From Valencia hispanica (taxonomy: Eukaryota; Chordata; Actinopteri; Cyprinodontiformes; Valenciidae): a stretch of 64,000 nt of DNA. The notes beneath the pieces were generated by a model that worked only from the letters and a program-made list of their open reading frames with translations, was not told the DNA's origin and searched no databases. Of this stretch, positions 1 through 10,360 are shown in pieces. The position numbers and the translations under genes are program-made. The stretch lies in the NCBI GenBank assembly GCA_963556495.2, contig OY747710.1, positions 37,097,000 through 37,160,999 on the forward strand, written 5' to 3'. Within the stretch, counting starts at the first letter, position 1; each line of letters opens with the position of its first letter.

Positions 1-6
1 ACCAGT

Positions 7-417
7 TAGGGGTGGCCATTTATCCTAAAGGATTCATAAGAATTTAAGACTTCTCATGATGATAAACTCTGTTTAATAATGTTTGACAACCCCAAATACT
101 GTATTTTTAGAATTATTTTGACTGTTTTCTTTAGTTTGTAACATGAAGGTATCAATACGTTCCAAAAATGTCATTAAATGCAGTTGGTGTGTGCAATAGT
201 TATATAAGAAATAAATCCCACTTCTTTATGTGGCTGATGTTCTGACGAAGCCCATTTAAAAATGGCTGCTTTTTTTTTTTAAGAGCAGTATTTGTGGGAA
301 TATGATCGCTGTGCCATGCATTCAGACATACAGTTGGTTGTTTGTTTTTTTGTCGTTCTCGCCATAAATACCACAAAATCTCAAAATCTCTTTTTGAGTC
401 CATATCGCCCATCTCTA
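7..417. mobile_element. hAT-like short element remnant
   Basis: The right end reads ATATCGCCCATCTCTA (402-417), the inverted form of the TAGGGGTGGGCGATAT terminus also seen in the better preserved element at 43096-43723. A TAGGGGTGG stretch at position 7 may be the left end. No target duplication is visible, and the window edge limits the left flank to six bases. It is a probable non-autonomous hAT copy with an uncertain left limit. Confidence 0.35.
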
Positions 418-2303
418 CGATCAATCTCTCTGAAGTCTAAAGGAAAGGAATTAGGGGATTTTGTCCTGATCATTTGGATTGAATGAATTTAAAGCAGGAA
501 GGCCCTAAAAGACCCGGCAGATTCCAACACCGGATAAAACCGATCAGGGGAGGGGCCTAGTTGGGCAGGAGAGCGTTCATCTCCTCAGAACCAGCTTCTC
601 CCTGATCCTGGAAGGCTCTGGGTTCTGATTCAGTTTGGTGGTTCCTCCCATTGAATTTGGAGCCAAGTTCCAAACAGTGCAATTACCAGACTTTGGCTGA
701 GGGATGTAGAGCAATGTGGAGGAAAAGGAGACGAAATTTGGTTGGAGGTTTTTAGTTGAAGATTAATGTACAGTTTTTCATCACCGATTCAGATACGAGT
801 TAATCAGACTGGTTGATTTAAATCATTTATAATTATACGTTTTCAGAGTTTAACAGTCTCTAAAGCTGTGAGTACCTGTGCGTTATTTCAGAGTTTCAAA
901 ACTAGAATAAGATCCTTCATTTTAAAAGGGCACTATTGTAGGTTATAAATGATCTTTATATCACTTCATAGTCAATAATCAGCAATAATCATACTTTTTA
1001 GCATGATGAAATGAAAAGTTTATTTTTAAATTACAAACCATGTAACTAAAGTTTGAAGCCAAAACAGTTGCACAAACTTTATTCTTCAGAATGGAAAGTT
1101 AAAAAAAAAGAAAAGCAGATTTAATAGAAAAATAACATCACTCGAATTTATTTATTTTTTGTTTCTTTACGTTCGCAGACATCATACTGTAGGTTTAACC
1201 ACCATCAGTTCTCCACATCCTTCCTGCCAACCAGACAGTAGTGTTTAAATAAAACTCCCTTCAAATACGAACAAATCACAACATTTTGGACACATAAGAG
1301 AACTGTTCAGTCGGGGTTTTGTTGGGAACAGTAATGAAGCCACTTTAAAGTTTAAATTAAAAAAAAAAGAGCAAAAAAAACACCAAAACTTCACATTAAA
1401 ATGCCAATTCCTAAAGGCTGGGCACCAATAACATGAATCACATGGACTTCTATCGCTTACATTCATTTTAAATACAGTTCTCAATCTTTATAAGTTTGGG
1501 ATTCATTGGACTAATTTGAAATAAAATAAATTGCAAGGCAGCCACACATTCAGCTGGCTGCTAGATGAGCATGTTAAATTGTAAGCTAGTAATTTAAACA
1601 TATAGATGTTGCTTCAGAAGCATGAGGGAACTGACTTTTCTTTTTTCTTTTTAGGTTCCTATCATGTTGATAAAAACGAATGAGGTTTCTCCTTAAAATA
1701 ACCGGGCTAAGTTAACTGGGAGGATTTTGAAGGAAAGGTTTCACCATCGCCCTGGAGAAAGCAGCTGATTGGGTTAGAAACTAGGATCAAGTTGTTGATT
1801 AAATTCAGTGCAATGGAGGACGAGTCAGATGACCATGTCTGCGTTTTCACTCAAAGTCCAGACTCTGACTCAGACTGACAGAAACCTTCAGGGTTTTGGA
1901 AAATAAATGTAAACAAGGCTTAGATTTGGGCGAAACAGGTTTGGGAGTAAAGTTCACAGTGTAAAAAGAATACAATCTAAAGTATGCAGACAGCTGACTT
2001 GACAGGAAGCCTTTAACCTCTCTCACATGATGATGTGGTGAATATAAGCGTCTGAGATGGTGTTGACCCCAACCACATGTCTCTATCTCAGCACTAAAAC
2101 GCTTCGCCTGAGAGCAGGACGGCCGTCTGGATGCGCCGATGAAAGGCGCTCAGAAAACAAATCTGAATCTGTGCAAATCAAGAGCCGGTCATTGAAAATG
2201 AAACGCTGTGCCGTTTGTGTAAGAGCGTGAAGTGCCACATTTCTCCCTTCTAACCTCAGATCTGTGTCTGAGCAAACAGCAGCATCAATTAAACTGAATT
2301 TAT
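418..2303 (-). other. rnf146 3' untranslated / downstream region
   Basis: No coding region is evident. The segment lies directly downstream of the rnf146 stop codon on the minus strand and probably contains its 3' UTR. Minus-strand AATAAA hexamers occur at 2299-2304 (overlapping the stop), 1147-1156 (two overlapping copies) and 1078-1083. Which one is used cannot be told from sequence. The rest is AT-rich with no recognisable repeat. Confidence 0.45.
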
Positions 2304-3434
2304 TCACACCTCAGTCACTGTACACTGGCCGTCAGGCATTCTGGACCTCCCACTGCTATGTGAAGATGGAGGGGGCGAGGCGGACTCTGCACGAGGAGGC
2401 GCCCTGTCCTCTGGAGTCAGTCTTCGTCTCTGCGGCCAGTCCTCCCAAGGCTCAGCGTGATCGCCGCCTCCCCCCTCCTCATCCTCTTCGGCGTCGCTCC
2501 AGTCTCCAGACCCAGATTCCTCCACCGAGGTGTGAGGGTCAGAGGACCTTGAGGGAGATATCTCTTCCTCATCGTCATCCTGCCCCTCCCCTTCCCCGCC
2601 CTCGGACCTGGGGCTGATTTGCAGCTGGGAGAGTGCGTCCTCCACAGAGGGGCTTGTACTGGGGCCCGGCTGGTCTCCGAGGGAAGTGGGAGGCCGGGCG
2701 GTAGCTGAGGGGACAGAAACAACGGCGGGGACACCAGCAACCTGCGGCTGAGCAGCTGCTCTCGTGGTATCAGCCCCGTCTGCAGAGTTTTCTCGACCTG
2801 CTGAGCCCAGAGCCCCGGCAACAGAGTCAGTGTCCAACCGCAGTCCGGCCACCCCCTTCTTGGGAATATCTATGACGTCCCTCTTCATCTTGCGCCTGCG
2901 GCCATGCTCGTTGCGCCTATACTGCACCATGTTCTCCAAGTCGGCTACATACAAAAAGCCAGCAATCAGCATTTCTGCGGTCTTCTTCCCCTTGGAGAAA
3001 GCGTCTTCCAGCTCACGGCTGGTCCGCTCGTCATACTGCCACCAGCCGTTACGGCCCTCGTAATACCAGGCGTGATCGCTGGTCGCCCCGCTGCGGCCTC
3101 CCGCCGACGCCTTCAGTTCCTCGGGGGAGAGGAGCGTAGGCCTCTCCAGGAAGTCGTCCGGGACTTCCTGTCTGCAGAGAGCGCAGCGTTTGCTCTGCCA
3201 GGACGCCCCCTTAACGCACAGGAAGCAGAAGACGTGATGGCACGGCAGCTGGACCGGGTGCACGCAGCTCTGCAGACAGATGGCGCACTCTGGCACAGAC
3301 AGAGCAGGGGACGGACTGCTGGAGCCAGAGCAGGAGGATTCGGCACCGCCGCCCCCACCGCCGCTGCCGCCGCCGCCTTTCTTACTGGATGGAAGCGAAC
3401 TCACAGAGCGGTCGACCTCTCCACAACTAGCCAT
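2304..3434 (-). CDS. rnf146: E3 ubiquitin-protein ligase RNF146 (Iduna)
   Basis: A single coding exon encodes 376 residues. RNF146 ubiquitinates poly-ADP-ribosylated proteins; with tankyrase it destroys axin and so promotes Wnt/beta-catenin signalling. A C3HC4 RING finger (C50, C53, C65, H67, C70, C73, C84, C87) is followed by a WWE domain at about 118-190, with the aromatic/Arg cluster [18 protein letters not shown] expected for iso-ADP-ribose binding. The N-terminus has a Gly run (20-30) and the C-terminal half is acidic and Ser-rich, ending in [18 protein letters not shown] near the end resembles a loosely spaced tankyrase-binding motif (inference). The ATG at 3434 is chosen because a splice acceptor (TTTCTACAG) ends at 3447, so the 5' UTR is spliced and the extra upstream codons are intronic. 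The length is close to the mammalian protein (about 360). It lies downstream of rspo3 on the same strand, as in mammals. Confidence 0.96.
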   Translation of the reverse strand: MASCGEVDRSVSSLPSSKKGGGGSGGGGGGAESSCSGSSSPSPALSVPECAICLQSCVHPVQLPCHHVFCFLCVKGASWQSKRCALCRQEVPDDFLERPTLLSPEELKASAGGRSGATSDHAWYYEGRNGWWQYDERTSRELEDAFSKGKKTAEMLIAGFLYVADLENMVQYRRNEHGRRRKMKRDVIDIPKKGVAGLRLDTDSVAGALGSAGRENSADGADTTRAAAQPQVAGVPAVVSVPSATARPPTSLGDQPGPSTSPSVEDALSQLQISPRSEGGEGEGQDDDEEEISPSRSSDPHTSVEESGSGDWSDAEEDEEGGGGDHAEPWEDWPQRRRLTPEDRAPPRAESASPPPSSHSSGRSRMPDGQCTVTEV

Positions 3435-3904
3435 CCTTATCAAGCACTGTAGAAAAGGAGACAATTAGGTTTCCCGTTATTATTTGCAGTTGAAACCAGA
3501 TATTTATATTCAACGTATGAAATAAGTGGTAACCATTTTCCCCTCTCATTGCCTGACATTGAATCAGCTAAAACGTTTCCTGTTTGAGTTCATTTAGGAT
3601 CACTAAAGTTTTTCATTTGCTAATGTCCAGAATAATGAGAGATTTGTTACGACTTTTGCTAGTTTACAAATATTCTGCTAATATTCTGTGAAACCGGGTC
3701 AAGCGTTTTGGGTACCCTTCTACAACAGCTCGCGACAATCTTGTTTTTTATGATAAATCGTACCAACATCATTATAAAGGCAGTGACACTTTTCCAGTCA
3801 GATTTAATGTTCACCTTTTTCGTTTAAATTTTCAGAACTTATATTCTTCAAGGTTTTGCTAAATGTGGGAAGTCAATTTCAAAAGTTTGCATGCCATTTT
3901 TACA

Positions 3905-4420
3905 GCTGTGGAAACATCTTGGGGCCTCTACAATGCCTTGCAAAAGCATTAATATCCCTTCGAACACCATAGTTTGCCATTTTACAATAAAAAATAAAAT
4001 TAAATTTTTTTAATTTATTTTAAATAGGATGTTTTTTAAATGTAAGATCAGAGTGGTGAGAGTTTGTCACCCAACCTGAGTCAGTTATTTCTAAAACCAT
4101 TTTTGCTAGTATTAAAGGTGTAAGACTTTTGGGACACATTGCACAACTTAAGTCGAAAATATTTTTCCACGGTTGGAAAAGGGCTTAGGCTCAACCAAAT
4201 CGGATGGAGAGTGTCTGTCTGCGTCAATGTCATTTTGCCAAAGATTTTCAGTTGGATTTAGATCTGGGTTTTGACTGGGCAATTTTAATAGAAGAGTTTG
4301 CTTTGATTTCAAACATTTCACTGTTTAGTGGTGTTGTCTTTTGCAGCCTCTGGGATGACAAAAGAGGGTCCTGCCAACACCAACTATCACTATGGCGATG
4401 ATGTGTTCAGAGTAGGGACC
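3905..4420 (-). mobile_element. Tc1/mariner fossil (minus-strand transposase)
   Basis: The left part reads 'aatgccttgcaaaagcatt', the start of the common fish Tc1-type terminus. At 4236-4290 comes the decayed antisense of the transposase C-terminal region around 'S..LNPIEN' (gattttcagttggatttag then gatctgggttttgactgg). The rest is eroded and there is no open frame. Confidence 0.5.
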
Positions 4421-4882
4421 AACCAGCTGGTGATTTTGACTGACGGGGTCAAAAAAATCCAGTCATAATTAGTTTTTACCCGTCAAATTTTAAAATGATA
4501 ATAATGACATATTCATTAGTATTTAATTTTGATTCATCTTAATATTTAATCCCAACAAGCTGAACAGAGAATCCACATCGTGCCATCACACATAGCAGAT
4601 GAATAAGCTACATGTATTAACTATGAACATTTCACCTGCTGTGGCCTGAACGCTCGGCATGCAGCTGAACTTCTGCCTTTGCTTAGTGAAGGCTGAATCC
4701 ACACTCTGCTGCCACACTCGAGGCGGGAATTACGAGCGCCACTTCGGCCAAAATTTTGAAATCGGCGAACATTTCTCCAATTGAAGTGATCAGAATTCAG
4801 CAAGACTCTCTAAACGAGCGGTGTTCTGATGTCATCCGCGCCAGGAAATGTCAGGGCATGCGATCCCTCTGCATCGGTGGTT

Positions 4883-5147
4883 AAGCCTCACCGAGCTTCT
4901 TTTTATTTATTTATTTTTTTAAGTAATCAGATTTTTTTAAGGTTTTGTGGCCACAGTGGCCTTTATTCAAAGTGGACAGGCTTACAGAAAGGGAAGAGAA
5001 GCAGGGGCAGGGGGAGAGACATTCGGCAAATGTTTCACCTGCTGCCAGAATCGAACCCAGGACAACCGCATCGAGGACTAAGGCCTCTGAACATGGGGCA
5101 CCCGTCTTAACCCACTGCCCCACGCGTGACGCCCCAAGCCTCACCGA
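4883..5147 (-). mobile_element. tRNA-derived SINE with 12-bp target duplication
   Basis: The body at 4895-5135 is in minus orientation. Its head carries a pol III B-box-like GGGTTCGATTC (complement near 5048-5059), and it ends in a T/A-rich tail (4895-4925 on the plus strand). It is bounded by identical direct repeats AAGCCTCACCGA at 4883-4894 and 5136-5147, the target-site duplication. The intact duplication suggests a fairly young insertion. It sits in the rnf146 5' intron. Confidence 0.8.
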
Positions 5148-6195
5148 TCTGCCACTGCCGGTCCGTGTACGATGCAGTCACGGGCTCGCTTTTTTCCCCC
5201 CCATCTTTCCAATGTAACCTCTTTTCCCCCTACTCTTCCTTAAAAGGCCAAATTTGTGGACGGTACAACTAATTGTTGCCATGTCAACAGATTCTCCCAG
5301 CTAAGCTGTGGATCTCTGCAGCTCCTCCAGAGTTACCATAATATAATGGTAAATAAATTAATGTATCATTTTCTATCTGCTTCACAATAAAACGCTAATT
5401 TGTGTTGATCTAGCACAAACATAAATGAAGGTGTTTTTTTTTGTGTGATGTACATGAAGTGGCACGAGGATACATCATTTTTAACACTTACCTAAACTTG
5501 TCAACGCAGATGAATCATCAGGAGAGCTTCTGGACCTTCAAACCACCCACTGCAAAAAAGGAAACAACAAAGCAGTCCGATAAAACCTACAGTCTACCAG
5601 ACCGGATTGGACGCAGGTACATTAGAATGCGATATCGAGCTACTTAACGCGGGGTCTTCTTTTACCCTATAAGGGCAAAAAAGGTGGATTTTGAAGCTTG
5701 CTTTCAAAGCGAAATGCTTAAAGTTCACGTTAAGCTCATTTCGCTGTGTGTAGTTTGGGAGGGCACTGTGGGGGAACAAAGGGATGCTCTGTTAGCTGGC
5801 GACAATCAGGGAACTGTGCCACCTTTAGCGAACTCACCCCAGCTGTCCTCATGATGAGGCGTGTGACGGACAATAAAGAGTTTGTTCTAACGTAATGCGT
5901 TTAACACTGCATTGTGGGAAATTGGGAAGGAAGGAAGGGTGTTCAGCCAACAAATAACAGCTGCGCAACACCGTCTCGTGTTCTTTTGAACCCGAGAAGC
6001 TTAAACAGGAGTCGCAATGTAGAGTCAGCGGGAGTAAAAGCATTCGTATCGCTAAAGCCAGCTGTAGTTAGCCAAAGCCATCTGGGCTAAGCGGTCAGGC
6101 TCCAGTAAATAGACGGATCTCATTTGACGGCGCTAGCTTCTTTCAGCAGGAGAGAAGGGGCGGAAACACAGACACCGCAACGATGAAATACTCAC

Positions 6196-6400
6196 CATAT
6201 CTTTAAATCTGTTGCTATTGGCCTTCTTCGCGGTCGCACCTCGTGGTATTAGAGCTGCATGAAACGCAAACACATCGACTGCCAATGTTAACTGGCTTTG
6301 TTTTCCTCTCAAAGAGAAGCTGAGACAACGTAACAGTGCGACCTTACGTCACTGAACGTCCAATCCGTATGGTCCAATCACACGAGACGATACGTAGAAT
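6196..6400 (-). promoter_or_regulatory. Putative rnf146 first exon and promoter
   Basis: A minus-strand splice donor (exon end 6196, then GTGAGT) follows a GC-richer, CpG-containing stretch. Upstream on the minus strand are a CRE/ATF-type TTACGTCA (6344-6351) and two CCAAT boxes (6360-6364, 6374-6378), all within 35 bp, and another ATTGG near 6216-6220. This fits a TATA-less housekeeping promoter with a non-coding first exon, as in mammalian RNF146. The transcription start is not determined. Confidence 0.45.
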
Positions 6401-7009
6401 TATTGTTTGGTGAAAATGTAATAGTAAATAAAAAAATTCTACGTTTTTAGCAGATTAATCGAGATTAATGGGAAAATAAAAGAAACAACAATAAATAAAA
6501 TGCACATTAACAAATATAAAAATAATAATTAAAAAAGGTTAAATTACGGTGGGTCTGTGTATGTAAATAAGGTGGAACTTATTCTTTTCAGCTGTAGAAC
6601 GCATGAAAGATGTAGAAAATATCAAGTCATTCAATGATAACTCTGATAAACATGGTAAATGAATGATCTACAGAGAACCAAGGTAAGGTGGGAAAATCTG
6701 CTGACAGGACACACCCCAGCAATCAGGCCTTTTTAGAAGAGCAGCAAAAAAAGAAAGCAATTTGACCACAGCAATGCAGGGACCAGGGGTGCCGCCAGAA
6801 ATTCTGGGCCCTATGGAAAAAACTATTTCTGGGCACCCCATATTTTTTACAGATAGAATTTACCCCAATAAACATGCCTTGTACACTTTTAAAACTTCAG
6901 CTACTTTCTAATTTGCATAATGATGACGTCACCACGTGATGACAAATAAAACAGAAAGGAGGAAATAATTATATTTAGATTAGGATTACAGAGTTAAACA
7001 ATACATTAT
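6401..7009. other. Intergenic, AT-rich
   Basis: No gene is seen. The first part is A-rich (6420-6540). From about 6781 the text 'ggggtgccgccagaaattctgggcccta' looks like an interspersed repeat, but I could not assign a family. Confidence 0.4.
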
Positions 7010-7330
7010 TTAAACAGGGGAAACATGCTACAGGGAAATGTGACTTCTGTCTTCAAGAAGAGACGGTGGAACATGTTCTATTATTTTGCCTGAAGTAAAC
7101 TGTTGAGAAAACTGGTTCAAAATTTACAAGATATCAAATTGCAAATTGCTGAGATATCTCAAGAAGACAAAATTAATAGAGAGAATATAGTTGTTTGTTT
7201 TTTAGTACTTTGTAAAAAAATAAGTAGGTCATATTTAGCATGCATCAAATGTATATTGGCAACTGCCATTAAACAGAAGTTTATTGCTTATGATATTATT
7301 TTCGGTGGGGTTTTTTGTCATAAGTTTTAA
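7010..7330 (+). mobile_element. LINE ORF2 C-terminal remnant
   Basis: The plus-strand translation near 7015-7090 gives GKCDFCLQEETVEHVLLFC, the Cys-rich C-terminal motif (C-x2-C ... ETVEHVLL-x-C) found after the reverse transcriptase of L1/Tx1-like LINEs. It is interrupted by a stop at 7096-7098 and then continues as a 75-codon frame. It is a dead 5'-truncated copy. Confidence 0.6.
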
Positions 7331-8050
7331 ATGTCCTACGTTTTTGACCTCACCATCTCGAACGTTCCTTGAATGCACCACAGGTGTGTGATGCAGCGTA
7401 GTACCATTGACTGTGAGATCGGTCTATATACATGTAGATTTATTTTTTACTTTTGAATTGACATTAACTACAAATCAACTTAGTTTGTGAGTGGATGGAA
7501 TAAACCGAAAAAGGTTTGATTGGTCAGTGGACATAGTCTGATCATGCTGCCTACACATGCGCAGATCATTCCCTTTCTCGGCGTCGGGAAGGAACAAGCT
7601 GGGTCTCTAAAATGAAGGAAATATCGGCAACAAAGTTTCACAGAAAGTAGCTAAGGGTGGTCAGAAATGTCGCTAGATTTGCCGCTAGGCGCTTTTTGGA
7701 AAAAAGTCGTTAAGGGGGTCTGAAAAGTCGTTAGACAAAGTCGCTAATTTGGCAACACTGCGAAGACAGGTGGAATGAACCATTGTAAAGGGGAGGGGTG
7801 TGACTGAAACAGGCTAGTGCATACAGATTTGCCTTGGTAACACAAAACAAAACTCCCAAAACAAATCCTTTTTTACTACCCTAATATAAATAAAACCTCT
7901 GCTCTTCTAATTTCTCAAAGTCATTAAGAATCTTAATCGCCACTGAAAGAGATCCTAATAATAAACAGTTCCACAGGGAGTGCTTTGCAAAACTATACAC
8001 AGCCCCAGAACTGTTAATGTTGAAAACAAAGTAATGTGTGAAGTTGAAAT
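7331..8050. other. Intergenic, nothing recognised
   Basis: There is no open frame with family resemblance. The sequence is AT-rich with an unremarkable mixture of short repeats. Confidence 0.4.
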
Positions 8051-8680
8051 AGAAAAAAGGGATACATGGTTTCAAGCATTCTTACCTATTCTGCTTTGCA
8101 AAATCACTTTGACTCTGTCAATATTGGACCTGGGAACATTACTTATCAAGTCTCGCCACAGATTCTCAATTGGATTTAGGACTTTGGCTGGCTAATCCTA
8201 ACTCATGAACATACCTTCTTCTAAAGCGTTCAGTTGTAGCTCTGACTGTATATTTGTTCTTCTCCTGGATGGTGAACCTCTGTTCATCTTCCTGTCAACT
8301 CTGACCTGCTTCATGATGCTGCTACAGTCATGTTTCACACTGGAGGCGGTGTGTTCAGAGTGATGTTGAGTGTTAGTATTCCTTCACACACATAGCTACA
8401 ATGTTCCGCTTTGGTTTCGTCGGGCCAGAGAACTGTCTTCCACAGGTTTGCTGTTTCTCCAAAGCTTGTGGCAAAGTGCAGAGCCTACTATACTTCTTTT
8501 TGCTCATGGTGAAAGTACATTGGATGAATTTTAGTTAGTGGAATGGAATTATAAGGGGTTGAACACTGGCCCCACATTCAGTTTTTCACCTGTAAAATCT
8601 TTAGAAAGCCATGCATAATTTTCTTTCTACTTCACAGTTATGCACTTTTTATTTTTGGCCTATCCCATAAAACCCCAATA
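8050..8680 (-). mobile_element. Tc1/mariner fossil
   Basis: Antisense transposase text is recognisable: 'cagattctcaattggatttagg' (the SLDLNPIEN region), 'ctacagtcatgtttcacactgga' (the KHGGG region) and 'gtttcgtcgggccagagaactg' (the FSDES region). There are many frameshifts and no intact frame. It lies between rnf146 and the mdh2-like gene. Confidence 0.6.
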
Positions 8681-8772
8681 GACTATACTGACGAATGTGG
8701 TTGTGACGTGACACAACGTGAAAAATGTTGTCTTTTAGTGCACTTTGTGAGCGGTCAGAGCCGCACTCCTTA

Positions 8773-8787
8773 ACAGTAGATGGCAGC
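8773..8787 (+). promoter_or_regulatory. CTCF-like motif upstream of mdh2-like gene
   Basis: ACAGTAGATGGCAGC matches the CTCF core CCASYAGRKGGCRSY with one mismatch (first base). It sits 172 bp before the mdh2-like start codon. This is a sequence match only; occupancy is unknown. Confidence 0.4.
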
Positions 8788-8958
8788 AGCGCTCCATTAG
8801 TGTCGACGCCGACCGCCGTTTAACAACAACGAGAAGAAGAAACCGGAGCGTTCCTGTTCACTCGTTGCTAGAGGACGTTGGTGTCACAGAGGAGACGGGC
8901 TCGTCGATTAATTTTTATTTTCACCGAACTTGCACACAAAGAAGAACCGAAAAGGACG

Positions 8959-9972
8959 ATGTTTTCCCGTGCAGTGAGACCCACCGTCTGCCTGGCTCGG
9001 AGCCTGTCCACCTCTTCCCAGAACCATGCCAAGGTGGCGGTTCTGGGCGCTTCTGGCGGCATAGGCCAGCCGCTGTCCCTGCTGCTGAAGAACAGCCCCC
9101 TGGTGAGCCAGCTCTCCCTCTACGACATCGCCCACACGCCCGGGGTGGCCGCTGACCTCAGCCACATCGAGACCAGGGCCCGGGTGACCGGCTACATCGG
9201 CCCCGATCAGCTGGACGCCGCTCTGCGGGGCTGCGAGGTGGTGGTTATCCCCGCCGGCGTGCCGAGGAAACCCGGCATGACCCGGGACGACCTGTTCAAC
9301 ACCAACGCCACCATCGTTGCCAACTTGGCGGACGCCTGCGCACGCAACTGCCCCGAGGCCATGATCTGCATCATTGCCAACCCCGTGAACTCCACGATCC
9401 CCATCACGTCGGAGGTGATGAAGAAGCACGGCGTGTATAACCCCAACAGGGTGTTCGGGGTCACCACCTTGGACATTGTCAGAGCCAACACCTTCGTGGC
9501 GGAGCTCAAAGGCCTGGACCCGGCTCGGGTCAACGTCCCGGTGATCGGCGGTCACGCTGGGAAGACCATCATCCCCCTGATCTCCCAGTGCACGCCTAAG
9601 GTCGAGTTCCCCCACGACCAGCTGAGCGCCCTGACCGGGAGGATCCAGGAGGCTGGCACGGAGGTGGTGAAAGCCAAGGCGGGAGCGGGGTCCGCCACCT
9701 TGTCCATGGCCTACGCAGGTGCCCGCTTCACCTTCTCCGTCCTGGACGCCATGAACGGGAAGGAGGGCGTGGTAGAGTGCGCCTTCGTCAGGTCTGAGGA
9801 GACGGAGTGCAAGTACTTCTCCACGCCCCTGCTGCTCGGCAAGAACGGCATCGAGAAGAACCTGGGGCTGGGCAAGCTGTCTGCGTTCGAGGAGCAGCTG
9901 GTGGTCGATGCCATCGGTGAGCTGAAGGCTTCCATCAAGAAGGGCGAGGACTTTGTGGCCAACATGAAGTAA
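8959..9972 (+). CDS. mdh2: Malate dehydrogenase, mitochondrial, intronless
   Basis: The gene encodes 337 residues in one uninterrupted frame, about the family's length. The enzyme interconverts malate and oxaloacetate with NAD in the mitochondrial matrix (TCA cycle, malate-aspartate shuttle). Residues 1-20 are rich in Arg/Ser with no acidic residue, a typical presequence. The NAD-binding GASGGIGQP is at about 30-38, the substrate loop VPRKPGMTR at 101-109, NPVN at 141-144, LDIVR at 171-175, and catalytic His199 lies in GGHAGKT. ATG 8959 is the first in-frame ATG and is followed directly by the presequence. Vertebrate MDH2 normally has nine exons; here all introns are absent, which indicates a retrogene. 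About nine in ten third positions are G or C in the 50 codons from 9238, unlike the AT-rich surroundings. An AATAAA lies at 10344-10349. No poly(A) tract or target duplication remains. Whether a multi-exon parent exists elsewhere cannot be seen. Confidence 0.93.
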   Translation: MFSRAVRPTVCLARSLSTSSQNHAKVAVLGASGGIGQPLSLLLKNSPLVSQLSLYDIAHTPGVAADLSHIETRARVTGYIGPDQLDAALRGCEVVVIPAGVPRKPGMTRDDLFNTNATIVANLADACARNCPEAMICIIANPVNSTIPITSEVMKKHGVYNPNRVFGVTTLDIVRANTFVAELKGLDPARVNVPVIGGHAGKTIIPLISQCTPKVEFPHDQLSALTGRIQEAGTEVVKAKAGAGSATLSMAYAGARFTFSVLDAMNGKEGVVECAFVRSEETECKYFSTPLLLGKNGIEKNLGLGKLSAFEEQLVVDAIGELKASIKKGEDFVANMK

Positions 9973-10360
9973 TCAGGGGCCGGTTGAGTCAAGAAAGCAG
10001 CTGTGACGGATAATTTGCTCTGTCTTAAAAGGCATCAGACTCACTAAGGATCCATCAGTGTTTCCCTTCTTTTTCTGTTGGCAGTAGGGCCATTTTGTTT
10101 TCTTTTTGTTTTCCTCGTTACCAACCACGGCTTTGTCCTGTGTGTGTGTGTGTGTAATTCATGCCCATTCTCTACTGTACTGTGATTTATCTATTTTCTT
10201 TCTCTTATTTTATTTTATTTTATTGCAAATCAAAATGCAGTCTGTATTTGCATAGACTTTTCTGCTGTGAACTAGGAGGGAACGCTGTCATGCCTGCTGA
10301 TGCACAAACGGTTATTACTGAAGAGCAAAATATTCACTCCACCAATAAACAGATTATCTT
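9973..10360 (+). other. mdh2-like 3' UTR
   Basis: The stretch is non-coding after the stop. It holds a short GT run (10140-10156), a TTTTA run (10205-10225) and a poly(A) signal AATAAA at 10344-10349 that could end the transcript. Confidence 0.5.

Larger units (their letters stand above)
3447..6195 (-). other. rnf146 5' intron (putative)
   Basis: The interval runs from a candidate minus-strand donor (ATATG|GTGAGT, last exon base 6196) to the clear acceptor before the coding exon (first exon base 3446). It contains a degraded Tc1 segment (about 3905-4420) and a SINE (4895-5135), and no coding potential. The donor choice is an inference; other 5' exons are possible. Confidence 0.45.

Noticed and set aside
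2417..3452. Several open frames overlapping rnf146 in other frames and strand
   Set aside because: They are shadows of GC-rich rnf146 coding sequence with no family resemblance.
8908..9615. Long antisense open frame over the mdh2-like gene (235 codons)
   Set aside because: It arises from the GC-biased codons of the true gene; low-complexity Gly/Val/His-rich and without a homologous look.
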